In this document: positions 31,422-40,712 of the stretch, in pieces
Layout: each line of letters opens with the position of its first letter
Position numbering within the stretch: the stretch's first letter is position 1
Source of the DNA: Alteromonas aestuariivivens
GTDB taxonomy: Bacteria; Pseudomonadota; Gammaproteobacteria; Enterobacterales; Alteromonadaceae
Assembly (NCBI RefSeq): GCF_003367475.1
Contig: NZ_QRHA01000011.1
Location: 1 to 64,000, forward strand
DNA length: 64,000 nt
Direction: 5' to 3'
Notes under the pieces: generated by a model
Told to the model about the DNA's origin: nothing
The model's database searches: none
The model's input: only the letters and a program-made list of their open reading frames with translations
Position numbers and translations under genes: made by a program

Positions 31422-33454
31422 GCCTGGGCCTCAAACAGCTGATAGGGTTTGTCCTGTAAAGAAGGAGGGATACGCCCCCTCTGACAGGAGGTACTGGTGA
31501 CTTCCAACCCTAGGGCTGAGAGTCGTCGGGTCAATAATGGTAGCGTATCAGATACCCGCGTCAGCAGAGCATCAGTAGAGGTGTAGAGATTCAGGTCAAT
31601 TTTTTCGCCGCTAATTCGGGTTTTGGCGAGCATCTGACCTAACTCTGCCACATCCAGCTTCATGGTTAGATGCCAGTTTGATTGGCCTGTCGTTTCCCTT
31701 TGCGCAGAATTATTAGGGGATGAATCGCGACGGATTAGTAGCTCCGGCGGTGTTTGATTACCCTGTGCAATCGGCAACACATAATAGAAGTTTTCCTGAC
31801 CCTGCAGACGGCTTTCCGCTTGGGCCAGTTTGTGTTGCTGATGGTTAGCAAGTAATGTTTTTAGATCCTTGAGAATATTCAGCTTTTGATCCATCTGGCT
31901 AAATTCTCTCGCTACCTGCGCACGTTTAGGTTCCGGAACCAAAGCCATCTCACCGATTAGCGTGTTGAGTGAAGATTCGTACTGCTGTAAACGTGCTGGG
32001 TTAGGTGAGGCATGCTTTAATGCCCGCCCGGAAAGCGTTACCTGCAGCAACGTCAGTAAACCAGAGAGAAAAGCGGATGAGTTGGCAGGATTTTGCAGAG
32101 CGTGAGCGGTTATCGGTAACGTCGGTGCTGACAATAAAGATTGCACGGAAGTTGATAACTGCTGTGAGTACTCACTATGCTTTACCTGCCTGTAAATTTT
32201 ACCTTCAGGCTTGGTCTCTGCTAGTCCCGAATTTTCGGTTGCCTGCTCCGAAAAGCCGCTTTTCAAACTGGTGGCAATGTTTTGAGCCAGAAGGCGGCTT
32301 TCCGCTGATGGTAAATGTTCTGGGTGCGACAGGCCATTGAGCAACTGCTGCAAAGCCTGGCGGGGAGACCCTGTTTCGGCCAGCAGGGTGTTGGACAAAA
32401 CCTTGAATTGCTGCATCAATACGCGTTGTGCATCAACATTTTGAACAGGAGATGTGGTAGCCGAGCGCTTACCTATATCAGTAGTTATTCTTGTAGGCTC
32501 CGCCAAAACCTGTTTTAGGGACTCACTCAGCAAAAGTTCGGGCAGGTTTTGCACCGAGCCAAGGTTTGCAAGCTTTATAGATTGCTGTGAACCGAGTTTA
32601 GCAACGTTTCCCTGCAGTGCTTGCGGTAGTTGCAGTTGTGCCAGGGGAGTGGCTGAAACCTGCTTGATTTTCAGTACGTTTTTATTACTGCTCAATTGCC
32701 ATTCACTGATCGAGTTAGGCTCTGCCTTCGGCATATTAGGTGCTATTGGGTGTAATGCGCTGGCAAGCGCTTGACCTTGCCTGTGAGGCAGAACCAGGCC
32801 TGAATCCAGCTTTTGTTTGAGGATACAGTGCACCAGTGGGTGCCGGTTGGGAACCTGTAACCTCATTGCTTCTGATGCGTTAGTTTGCTTCGGACTCTGG
32901 TTAAGCTCCAGAGCCCAGGAGGCGGAAGGTTTACTTTGAAGTGTCAAGTTAACAGGGCTGCCAGCCTTCAACCGAGAGGGTTTAGCTTGCGCAGGAAGTG
33001 GAAACTGCACCGGTTTTTGCTGTTCAAACCCGATTTCAAGCTGACTGCCTTTGATCGCCAGAATTTTGCCGGTTGCGGAAAAAGTGCTGAGATTTGCCCC
33101 ATTGCTGTAATACTGGGTCAGCAGTTTCATCAATGAAGTCATTTGTTGCTGACTCAGTTTTGCGGCGGTTTGGGCCTGGTTGGCTGACAACAAAATCGCT
33201 TTGCTGTTTTCTCCCGTGCCGGCGAGAAAGTAGCGGCCCCTGGCGCTCAGGTTCAGCCCTGCAGGTTGTTGGATATACCAAACTTTTTCATTCGCCGGTG
33301 AGACGATAAGCTGCAGGATTTCTTTGGGCAATTTATTGAGTACAACTGGTGTCAGGGCCTGGAGCTCTTTACCCAACGGACTGTTTAATGGAAGTGCCTC
33401 TGCACTGGAGGGGGCAGAAAATAGCGACTGGAGGACGGGAATATTCAGCTTCAT
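31418..33454 (-). CDS. FliK-like hook-length control domain protein
   Basis: ATG 33454 (MKLNIPVLQSLFS) is the preferred start, giving 678 residues. The bulk is Gln/Ser/Leu-rich and probably extended, as in molecular-ruler proteins. The last 130 residues resemble the FliK C-terminal Flg_hook domain (KLDVAELGQMLAKTRISGEK, LNLYTSTDALLTRV, LTRRLSALGLEVTST). FliK domains talk to FlhB to change export specificity, which fits the FlhB-like partner gene that overlaps its end. No other flagellar gene is in the window. Function in flagella is inferred from domain pairing. Confidence 0.7.
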   Translation of the reverse strand: MKLNIPVLQSLFSAPSSAEALPLNSPLGKELQALTPVVLNKLPKEILQLIVSPANEKVWYIQQPAGLNLSARGRYFLAGTGENSKAILLSANQAQTAAKLSQQQMTSLMKLLTQYYSNGANLSTFSATGKILAIKGSQLEIGFEQQKPVQFPLPAQAKPSRLKAGSPVNLTLQSKPSASWALELNQSPKQTNASEAMRLQVPNRHPLVHCILKQKLDSGLVLPHRQGQALASALHPIAPNMPKAEPNSISEWQLSSNKNVLKIKQVSATPLAQLQLPQALQGNVAKLGSQQSIKLANLGSVQNLPELLLSESLKQVLAEPTRITTDIGKRSATTSPVQNVDAQRVLMQQFKVLSNTLLAETGSPRQALQQLLNGLSHPEHLPSAESRLLAQNIATSLKSGFSEQATENSGLAETKPEGKIYRQVKHSEYSQQLSTSVQSLLSAPTLPITAHALQNPANSSAFLSGLLTLLQVTLSGRALKHASPNPARLQQYESSLNTLIGEMALVPEPKRAQVAREFSQMDQKLNILKDLKTLLANHQQHKLAQAESRLQGQENFYYVLPIAQGNQTPPELLIRRDSSPNNSAQRETTGQSNWHLTMKLDVAELGQMLAKTRISGEKIDLNLYTSTDALLTRVSDTLPLLTRRLSALGLEVTSTSCQRGRIPPSLQDKPYQLFEAQA

Positions 33455-33640
33455 GTTATTTTTATCGGCTACAACGGGAATTAGTAAAGCCCGATTACAC
33501 TGTGAAGAAACTCGTACCCGGACGTCAGGCCCACCTATAATAGGGGATCTTGGCTGCAAGTGGTAATGCGGTAGGCACAATACGCGGTAGCTGTGGTACA
33601 CTTTGCGCGTTTTGGGTTAACTGTTTAAAAGGAAGACGTT

Positions 33641-34270
33641 TTGTCAGGATTGGTTGCGGATAATCTGACCTGCATCAAGCAGGACAGAGTACTATTTGAC
33701 CAACTCTCTTTTTCGCTTCTTCCTGGCGAGCTGGTTTATCTCAGAGGCCCGAATGGAGCGGGGAAAACCAGTTTGTTGAGGATTCTCACAGGTTTAAGTC
33801 AGCCGGAATCCGGGCAAGTGCTGTTTCACAGTGAGCCACTGAATTCGGTGTATCGCGATTACAGTACACAGCTCGTCTATCTTGGCCATAAAGCAGGTCT
33901 TAACGGAGGCCTGACTGCGCTTGAGAATCTCACCTTTTGGTTGGCGCAAAGTCAGCTCCTTGTTTCAACAAGTCGGTTATATGAAGTACTTGAACTGCTG
34001 GGGCTTGTAGGGCTGGAAGACGTTGCCGTGCGTTACTTGTCTGCCGGGCAACAAAGGCGGGTTGCGCTGGCCCGATTGTGGCTCAAACCTTCGGTTTACT
34101 GGCTGCTGGATGAGCCTTTTACCGCACTGGATACCAGCGGCATTGCATTGCTGGAGGATACTTTCAATAACCACGTTCGCAATGGTGGCGCCATCATGTG
34201 TACTTCACACCAGCCTTTGTCTGAGCGCGCCGGGCCGTTGCGTTGTATGGATTTGGAGTATCGCTTTTGA
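33641..34270 (+). CDS. ccmA: Haem exporter ATP-binding subunit CcmA
   Basis: A 209-residue ABC ATPase: Walker A GPNGAGKTSLLR near 38, signature LSAGQQRRVALARL near 130, Walker B VYWLLDEPFTALD. With CcmB and CcmC it releases haem-loaded CcmE for cytochrome c maturation. The start is TTG; GGAAG lies upstream. First of nine ccm genes running 33641-40712, mostly linked by 1-18 base overlaps or very short gaps. Confidence 0.95.
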   Translation: MSGLVADNLTCIKQDRVLFDQLSFSLLPGELVYLRGPNGAGKTSLLRILTGLSQPESGQVLFHSEPLNSVYRDYSTQLVYLGHKAGLNGGLTALENLTFWLAQSQLLVSTSRLYEVLELLGLVGLEDVAVRYLSAGQQRRVALARLWLKPSVYWLLDEPFTALDTSGIALLEDTFNNHVRNGGAIMCTSHQPLSERAGPLRCMDLEYRF

Positions 34271-34935
34271 ATGCATTGTTGAACGGCGTGTTTAAGCGCG
34301 ATCTGGCGCTGGCCTACCGGCAAAAATCCGAGTTGGTTCAGCCGTTAATGTTTTTGCTGATGGTGGTCACATTATTTCCTCTGGGGATTGGTCCCGGCCC
34401 AGAAACTCTTCAGCGGATTGGCCCGGGGGTAATTTGGATAGCAGCCATTCTGTCATCGCTACTGGGTATGGAAAGGTTGTTCAGAGAAGATTTTCTCGAT
34501 GGCTCACTGGAACAGATGATGTTGAGCGGTATCCCGCTGTTTCTGGCAGTGGGAGTAAAGGTCCTGTGCCACTGGCTGGTGAGCTTTGTGCCTCTGCTGC
34601 TCATGTCGCCCCTGCTGGCAATGTTTTTGAATCTGACCTTTGATATGTATGTGGCTCTGGTAGCTACGCTGTTGCTGGGCACACCGTTATTGTCGCTGGT
34701 GGGGGCAATTGCAGTAGGGCTGACTGTTGGCCTGCAGCGCGGTGGCTTGCTGCTGGCACTGCTATTGATACCGGTCTTTATCCCATTGTTGATTTTCGCC
34801 ACGTCAGCTGTGGATTCTGCCGCACTGCAATTACCTTACCGGGCTCAACTTGCTATTATAGGGGCCATGTTAATGCTGGCACTGGCAACGGCTCCGTTTG
34901 CCATAGGTTATTCATTGAAAGTGAGTCAAAACTGA
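34267..34935 (+). CDS. ccmB: Haem exporter membrane subunit CcmB
   Basis: A 222-residue protein with six membrane helices. It starts after a short N-terminus with the family's KRDLALAYRQKSELVQPLMF and continues with GPGVIWIAAILSSLLGMERLF. The TTG at 34267 overlapping the ccmA stop is chosen, as family members begin here; 34243 is the in-frame alternative. It forms the transmembrane part of the CcmAB transporter. Confidence 0.92.
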   Translation: MNALLNGVFKRDLALAYRQKSELVQPLMFLLMVVTLFPLGIGPGPETLQRIGPGVIWIAAILSSLLGMERLFREDFLDGSLEQMMLSGIPLFLAVGVKVLCHWLVSFVPLLLMSPLLAMFLNLTFDMYVALVATLLLGTPLLSLVGAIAVGLTVGLQRGGLLLALLLIPVFIPLLIFATSAVDSAALQLPYRAQLAIIGAMLMLALATAPFAIGYSLKVSQN

Positions 34936-35693
34936 TGTGGAAATGGCTACATCCTTACGCTAAAACCGAAAACGCCTACCAATTATGCAAGACCTTACAG
35001 CCTTATTTCTGGGGAGTGGCGGTGGTTGCACTGGTGGTTGGGACCATTTGGGGCCTGGCCTTCGCGCCTCAGGATTACCAGCAGGGTGATTCGTTTCGCA
35101 TTATTTACATTCATGTGCCCAGCGCAATTTTATCGATGAGTACCTATGTCGCCATGGCAGTAGCAGCACTGGTAGGAATGGTCTGGCAATGGCGCACGGC
35201 ATTTATGGCCATGATTGCCATGGCGCCGATCGGTGCGGTTATGACGTTTATTGCCCTGTTTACTGGTGCAGCTTGGGGAAAGCCTATGTGGGGCGCCTGG
35301 TGGGTGTGGGATGCCCGACTGACCTCTGAACTGATTTTGCTGTTTTTGTATCTTGGGGTCATAGCCCTTTACAGCGCGTTTGAAGACAAGCAGCAGGCGG
35401 GTAAGGCTGCTGGGGTAATGGCCCTGGTTGGCGTTGTGAACGTACCCATCATTCATTATTCCGTTGAATGGTGGAATACTCTGCATCAGGGGGCCACCAT
35501 CAGCAAGTTCGACAAACCTTCCATTGCACCGGAAATGCTTTGGCCCCTGTTACTGAACCTGCTGGGTTTTGCCGCTTTTATCGCAGCAGTCACGGTGATG
35601 CGTTTGCGTAATGAGATAGTGCGCCGTGAGATACAGCGCCCCTGGGTGGTAGAACTGGCGCAACAGGAACTGGGAGGCCGAAATGCAGTTTGA
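34935..35693 (+). CDS. ccmC: Haem lyase/haem delivery protein CcmC
   Basis: A 252-residue membrane protein with six helices and the tryptophan-rich WWD-type loop WGAWWVWDARLTSE near 125, which holds haem with two flanking histidines. It attaches haem to CcmE. ATG overlaps the ccmB stop by one base, and it overlaps ccmD by 11 bases. Confidence 0.96.
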   Translation: MWKWLHPYAKTENAYQLCKTLQPYFWGVAVVALVVGTIWGLAFAPQDYQQGDSFRIIYIHVPSAILSMSTYVAMAVAALVGMVWQWRTAFMAMIAMAPIGAVMTFIALFTGAAWGKPMWGAWWVWDARLTSELILLFLYLGVIALYSAFEDKQQAGKAAGVMALVGVVNVPIIHYSVEWWNTLHQGATISKFDKPSIAPEMLWPLLLNLLGFAAFIAAVTVMRLRNEIVRREIQRPWVVELAQQELGGRNAV

Positions 35694-35910
35694 CAGTTGG
35701 CAGGCCTTTTTGAGTATGGGCGGCTACGCGCTTTACGTATGGCTGTCGTTCGGAGTGACCTTTATCGCCATGCTAGCGATTGCCTGGGGTAGTGCCCGGC
35801 AACACACTCAATTAATGCAGCAAGTCCTTAAGGAGCGTGCCCGGCGAGCACGTATTCGGCAAGCCCGCCAGAACGAGCCGGTTCAAACCGCCGGGCTGGA
35901 CGCAAAATAG
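35683..35910 (+). CDS. ccmD: Haem exporter accessory protein CcmD
   Basis: A 75-residue membrane protein with one helix (residues about 13-35, after FLSMGGYALYVWLS) and a basic cytoplasmic tail (KERARRARIRQARQ). CcmD stabilises the CcmC/CcmE complex. The position and topology make the call safe despite small size. Confidence 0.92.
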   Translation: MQFDSWQAFLSMGGYALYVWLSFGVTFIAMLAIAWGSARQHTQLMQQVLKERARRARIRQARQNEPVQTAGLDAK

Positions 35911-35937
35911 TTCACAGGTATCCAGAGTAACATTTTG

Positions 35938-36402
35938 ATGAATCCACGAAGAAAACAACGTCTCGCAATAGTGGCAGCCGTCGGCTTATTAGTGGTCAGT
36001 GCGGCTGGCCTGATGTTATATGCGTTAACCGACAGCATTGACTTGTTCTACACCCCGTCTGAAATCATCGAAGGTAAAGACGGGCAGCGCCCTCAAATTG
36101 GCCAGCGCCTGAGAATAGGCGGAATGGTGGTGCCTGGCACGGTGAACCGCGACAGTCAGACCCTTGCGGTCAGTTTTGATTTGGTCGATACCGGGCCCAA
36201 AGTGACGGTGCGTTACAGTGGGATTTTGCCGGATCTGTTTCGGGAAGGGCAAGGCATAGTGGCTACCGGTGTGCTGGTAGACGATAGCACTATCCAGGCC
36301 CAGGAAGTGCTGGCCAAGCACGACGAAGAATACATGCCACCTGAGCTGGCAGAAAAGATGAAGGGCATAAAGCACGTGAAGCCCGCAAACGGGAGTGAAT
36401 AA
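35938..36402 (+). CDS. ccmE: Haem chaperone CcmE
   Basis: A 154-residue periplasmic chaperone anchored by an N-terminal helix (residues 8-30). The haem-binding histidine is His128 in [10 protein letters not shown]. The core is a beta-barrel ([23 protein letters not shown]). ATG 35938 is chosen over the TTG just before it. The gap to ccmF is only 3 bases. Confidence 0.96.
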   Translation: MNPRRKQRLAIVAAVGLLVVSAAGLMLYALTDSIDLFYTPSEIIEGKDGQRPQIGQRLRIGGMVVPGTVNRDSQTLAVSFDLVDTGPKVTVRYSGILPDLFREGQGIVATGVLVDDSTIQAQEVLAKHDEEYMPPELAEKMKGIKHVKPANGSE

Positions 36403-36405
36403 ACG

Positions 36406-38409
36406 GTGATCCCTGAACTTGGCAATATTGCTCTTACTCTGGCTCTGGTCACTGCCATTCTGCTGGCGGTTTACCCTATGTGGGGGGCGTTCAGGCAGCA
36501 TGATGGCCTGATGGCAACCGCTAAACCTCTGGCAATAGGCTTGTTTTTACTTACGCTGTTTGCCTACGGCTGTTTAACCTATTCATTTGTGACTGACGAC
36601 TTCAGTGTGGCCTATGTAGCCCAGCACTCCAACAGCAAGCTGCCGGTATACTACAAATTTACTGCCGTATGGGGTGGCCATGAAGGCTCGTTTTTATTGT
36701 GGGTACTGATGCTGTCGGTGTGGACAGTTGCGGTGGCCCTGTTCAGCAGAGGGATCCCACAGCCGATGGTTTCCAGGGTGTTGTCTGTACTTGGACTGGT
36801 TAGTATCGGTTTTTATCTTTTTATGCTGCTCACCTCTAACCCGTTTGACAGCATGCTGCCATTTTTTCCGGTAGACGGGCGGGATCTTAACCCGCTATTG
36901 CAGGACTTTGGCATGATCATTCACCCACCCATGCTGTACATGGGGTACGTGGGTTTTTCAGTAGCCTTTGCGTTTGCCATATCCGCCCTTATATCCGGGC
37001 AGCTCGATTCAACCTGGGCGCGCTGGTCGCGTCCTTGGGTGATTTCAGCCTGGGGGTTTCTGACTGTCGGAATCGCTCTGGGCAGCTGGTGGGCATACTA
37101 CGAACTTGGCTGGGGCGGCTGGTGGTTTTGGGACCCGGTTGAGAATGCATCGTTTATGCCCTGGCTGGTGGGTACTGCACTGATGCACTCTTTGGCCGTT
37201 ACCGAAAAGCGCAAGGTGTTTAAATCCTGGACTGTGCTGCTGGCGATTGCGGCGTTTTCTCTCAGTTTGCTGGGTACATTCCTGGTGCGTTCCGGTGTGA
37301 TTGTTTCTGTGCATTCGTTCGCCAGCGATCCGGCGCGAGGCCTGTTTATACTCGGAATTCTGGTGGTCTTGTCTGGATTTGGGTTGCTGCTGTATGCGCT
37401 AAGAGCTCCGCAATTGAGAAGCCCAGGGCGCTACCAGATGTTTTCCCGCGAAGTATTGATGATGGGCAATAACGTGTTTCTGTGCGCTGCCACTCTGGTG
37501 GTGTTACTGGGAACTTTATTACCTTTGGTGCACAAGGAAATCGGTTTGGGTTCGATTTCCATTGGTGCGCCGTTTTTCAATCAGATGTTTACCGTCCTGA
37601 TTGTTCCTTTTGTTTTGTTTTTAGGATTAGGACCGCTGTCGCGCTGGAAACACCAGCCCGTTGCGGCGCTTAAAAATCAGTTGCTGGTTGCGTTTGGGTT
37701 GAGTCTCAGCGCCGGTGTGCTGGTCAATTTTATGTACGACACGCCTCGTTACATGGCGATGCTGGGCTTGGTTATGGCCTTCTGGATTTTGGTGACCACG
37801 GTTCTGGAAGTCATGCAACGTGTTACGGCTATGCCTTCTCAACAACCAGCGCTGGTGCGGTTGCGCCAGCTCACGCCTAGCCACTGGGGCATGGTACTTG
37901 GGCATGTCGGGTTCGCCATCACCCTGATTGGTATCACCCTGGTGTCCAACTATGAGGTTGAAAGAGATGTCAGGATGCTACCTGGGGAATCCGTTGAGCT
38001 GGGTGGCTATACCTTCCGCTTTGACAGGCTAAAGCAGGTTGAAGGGCCGAATTATCACAGCGACGTGGGTGTGTTCGATGTATATCAGGATGGCGAAAGA
38101 ATCGTGCACCTTGAGCCTGAGAAACGGATGTATCTGGTACAGAGAATGCCCATGACCGAAGCTGGCATACATTCAACCATTTGGCGTGATCTCTTTGTTG
38201 CCATGGGGGAGCCGCTGGACGATGGTGCCTGGGCAATACGTATTTACATCAAACCGTTCGTAATTTGGATTTGGGGCGGTGCTGCAATTATGGCCTTGGG
38301 CGGAATATGCTCGGTCGCTGACCGGCGTTATCGTCTGGCAAAGGTGGCCAGGCTGAAGCATCTCAGTGGCAGGATATCGGATGGGCTGGCTGCCGGAGAA
38401 CGTGCATGA
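36406..38409 (+). CDS. ccmF: Cytochrome c haem lyase subunit CcmF
   Basis: A 667-residue polytopic membrane protein, GTG start. The WWD loop GWGGWWFWDPVENASFMPWL near 230 binds haem, and nearby histidines (WGGHEGS near 87, and HPPMLYMGYVG) are in the family pattern. With CcmH and CcmI it joins haem to apocytochrome c. Overlaps ccmG by 4 bases. Confidence 0.97.
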   Translation: MIPELGNIALTLALVTAILLAVYPMWGAFRQHDGLMATAKPLAIGLFLLTLFAYGCLTYSFVTDDFSVAYVAQHSNSKLPVYYKFTAVWGGHEGSFLLWVLMLSVWTVAVALFSRGIPQPMVSRVLSVLGLVSIGFYLFMLLTSNPFDSMLPFFPVDGRDLNPLLQDFGMIIHPPMLYMGYVGFSVAFAFAISALISGQLDSTWARWSRPWVISAWGFLTVGIALGSWWAYYELGWGGWWFWDPVENASFMPWLVGTALMHSLAVTEKRKVFKSWTVLLAIAAFSLSLLGTFLVRSGVIVSVHSFASDPARGLFILGILVVLSGFGLLLYALRAPQLRSPGRYQMFSREVLMMGNNVFLCAATLVVLLGTLLPLVHKEIGLGSISIGAPFFNQMFTVLIVPFVLFLGLGPLSRWKHQPVAALKNQLLVAFGLSLSAGVLVNFMYDTPRYMAMLGLVMAFWILVTTVLEVMQRVTAMPSQQPALVRLRQLTPSHWGMVLGHVGFAITLIGITLVSNYEVERDVRMLPGESVELGGYTFRFDRLKQVEGPNYHSDVGVFDVYQDGERIVHLEPEKRMYLVQRMPMTEAGIHSTIWRDLFVAMGEPLDDGAWAIRIYIKPFVIWIWGGAAIMALGGICSVADRRYRLAKVARLKHLSGRISDGLAAGERA

Positions 38410-39023
38410 AGAAAATGCCTTTAGTGATTATTCCGTTGGTGCTTTTTGCATTGCTGGTTGTGTTTTTGTTTCAGGGCCTGTTTTCAGATCCCCGTGCGCT
38501 GGATTCGCAGGTAGTGGGTAAACCTTTGCCACATTTTGAATTACCGGATTTGATGCAGCCACAAACAATCTACACCCCCGAGGTTTTCAAAGGTGACGTG
38601 ACCATTGTCAATGTATGGGGAGTATGGTGCGTAACCTGTGCGGTGGAGCTGCCGTATCTGACCCAGCTCAGCCAGCAGGGTGTGAAGTTTGTCGGTTTGT
38701 ATTTTGATCAGGATCTGGACCCGGATTTTGGTACCAAAACCCTCGACAGGGTTCAGACCGAAGTTACTCAAATGCTGGGGCGCTATGGCAATCCTTATTC
38801 GTTTAATATTTTTGATGTTTATCGCGATACCTCGCTGGATTTGGGGGTGACTGGTGCGCCTGAGCACTTTGTTATTGATAAGCAGGGTATTGTACGCATG
38901 CATCATATCGGTGACATCAACGAGCGGGTTTGGGCAAGCAAAGTAGGCCCCTTGTACGACCAGCTTCAGGCGCAGACGTTTTCCTCTTTAAAAGCGTCAC
39001 AGGCAGGAGGTGAAGGTGAATAA
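38406..39023 (+). CDS. ccmG: Thiol:disulphide interchange protein CcmG (DsbE)
   Basis: A 205-residue thioredoxin-fold protein anchored by an N-terminal helix. The redox pair Cys75/Cys78 is in WGVWCVTCAVE, and GVTGAPEHFVID near 148 holds the cis-proline region. It keeps apocytochrome cysteines reduced. It overlaps the start of ccmH. Confidence 0.95.
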   Translation: MKKMPLVIIPLVLFALLVVFLFQGLFSDPRALDSQVVGKPLPHFELPDLMQPQTIYTPEVFKGDVTIVNVWGVWCVTCAVELPYLTQLSQQGVKFVGLYFDQDLDPDFGTKTLDRVQTEVTQMLGRYGNPYSFNIFDVYRDTSLDLGVTGAPEHFVIDKQGIVRMHHIGDINERVWASKVGPLYDQLQAQTFSSLKASQAGGEGE

Positions 39024-39465
39024 GCAACCAATATTGATTCTGCTCGTGATGCTGCTAAGCAGTTGGGCTGTTCCTGCTGTGGAAGATAACTTTGCATTTG
39101 ATGACCCGGCAAAAAGGGCGGCATACCTGAGATTGACAGAGGAATTGCGCTGCCCCATGTGCCAGAACCAGAACATTGCCGATTCGGACGCCATGATCGC
39201 CCACGACATGCGACGTAAGGTCTATACCTTGCTGCAACAGGGCAAAAGCGAGCAGCAGGTAATCGACTACATGAAAGCCCGATATGGCGATTTTGTCCAC
39301 TATCGGCCTCCGGTTACGCTTGCGACCTTTTGGTTGTGGGCACTGCCGATTTTGTTCGCCGCAGCGGCACTGATTTATGTGGTTGTGCGGCGAAAACCTG
39401 CTATGCCCGAGGACATGGCAGCCAAACTGGCGAGAGCGGAAAAATTACTGGAGCAGGATAAATAA
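39016..39465 (+). CDS. ccmH: Cytochrome c maturation thioredoxin CcmH
   Basis: A 149-residue protein with signal peptide, active pair Cys46/Cys49 in LRCPMCQNQ, and a C-terminal membrane helix. AGGAGG 6 bases upstream decides for GTG 39016 over GTG 39010. It is the short form: the TPR part is a separate gene, ccmI. It reduces apocytochrome c for haem attachment. Confidence 0.95.
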   Translation: MNKQPILILLVMLLSSWAVPAVEDNFAFDDPAKRAAYLRLTEELRCPMCQNQNIADSDAMIAHDMRRKVYTLLQQGKSEQQVIDYMKARYGDFVHYRPPVTLATFWLWALPILFAAAALIYVVVRRKPAMPEDMAAKLARAEKLLEQDK

Positions 39466-40712
39466 TGGCCTGGTGGATGTTTTACCTGATTGCCTCGGGT
39501 TTGCTGGTATTAGTGGGGTTGCTGGTGATATTACCGGTGTTGTTTTCCCGCAATGCCTTGCAGCGGGATGCCTTAACCAACACTCAGATTGTTCGGCAAA
39601 GACTGGAGGAACTGGAACGGGAAGCCAGTGAAGGGCTAATTTCAGAGTATGACAAACGTCAGGCCAGTGATGAATTGAAACTTGCACTGGTAGACGAGTA
39701 CCGCGAGTCATCCAGCCAGCCAGGAAAAGCCCGCTTGCCACTGTTTCTTGGAGCGTTGTTTGCTGTCGCAGCAGGTGTGGGTGTTTACTATCAGGTCAAT
39801 CAACTCAGTATGGTTGAGCGAGCGCAGGAAGCAATGCAAGCTTTACCGCGATTAAGCACTCATTTAGCCAATGGCGGCGGTGATTCCTTTACCCAGAAAG
39901 ATATAACCGACCTTTCGCTGGCGATCCGCGAGCGATTGCGTCATGCTCCGGACGATGCTCAGGGCTGGATGATGCTTGGCCGTTTGTGGATGGCAATGGG
40001 GCAGCAGCAACAGGCGATCCAGTCTTTGGAAAAGGCGTTGGCCATCAGCCCTGATGACCTGAGTTTCCGACTGACCTACGCACAGTTATTAATGGGAACC
40101 GGTGAGGAGTCTCAATTACGCAGAGCGCAATCAATTGTGGCAGAGTTGCTCACACAGAATCCCCAAAATGATAATCTGGCACTGATCATGGCTGTGGCTT
40201 CCGCCCAACTGGGTGATCTGGAGCAAACAGAGCAGTATTTTGCCCAAGTAAAAGACAAGTTGCCTGAAGACAGTGAAATGCGTTTGGGCTTGGTGGCACG
40301 AATAGCCGAGTTAAAAGAGCAATCGAATGGTGGTTCAGATGATGCAGACATTCCTGGTGAAACCGGTTTTACCATTCAGGTTATTCTGAGCGATGAGTTG
40401 CAAAGCAGGTTACCGGAAAACGGGTTTTTGATTGTGTTTGCGCAGGATGCGCTCAGCGATAATCGCATGCCAGCGGCGGTAGTGAAAATGCCGTTAGTAG
40501 GCTTCCCAATCACCATTAATCTGTCTGCTGCCAATGCCATGTTACCAAGCTATAGCCTGGACTCCCTCAAAGAAGCCCGATTGGTCGCCCGTATATCCAG
40601 TGACGAAAATGTCACAGCGCAACCTGGAGATCTGCAGGGAGAATTAAATTCGGCGGTGAAATCGGGTGAATTGTTACCTACGTCAATAGTAATCAGCGAG
40701 GAATTGAAGTGA
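39465..40712 (+). CDS. ccmI: Apocytochrome c chaperone CcmI
   Basis: A 415-residue protein: two membrane helices (about 4-24 and 88-108) around a leucine-zipper-like cytoplasmic loop (RQRLEELEREASEGLISEYD), then TPR repeats (GWMMLGRLWMAMGQQQQAIQ, LALIMAVASAQLGDLEQTEQ) and a C-terminal beta domain. It binds the C-terminus of apocytochromes. ATG overlaps the ccmH stop by one base. Confidence 0.93.
   Translation: MAWWMFYLIASGLLVLVGLLVILPVLFSRNALQRDALTNTQIVRQRLEELEREASEGLISEYDKRQASDELKLALVDEYRESSSQPGKARLPLFLGALFAVAAGVGVYYQVNQLSMVERAQEAMQALPRLSTHLANGGGDSFTQKDITDLSLAIRERLRHAPDDAQGWMMLGRLWMAMGQQQQAIQSLEKALAISPDDLSFRLTYAQLLMGTGEESQLRRAQSIVAELLTQNPQNDNLALIMAVASAQLGDLEQTEQYFAQVKDKLPEDSEMRLGLVARIAELKEQSNGGSDDADIPGETGFTIQVILSDELQSRLPENGFLIVFAQDALSDNRMPAAVVKMPLVGFPITINLSAANAMLPSYSLDSLKEARLVARISSDENVTAQPGDLQGELNSAVKSGELLPTSIVISEELK

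Noticed and set aside
34243-34266. Longer ccmB start at 34243
   Set aside because: It would add eight residues not typical of CcmB and overlap ccmA by 28 bases; the TTG at 34267 fits the family better, though the choice is not proven.
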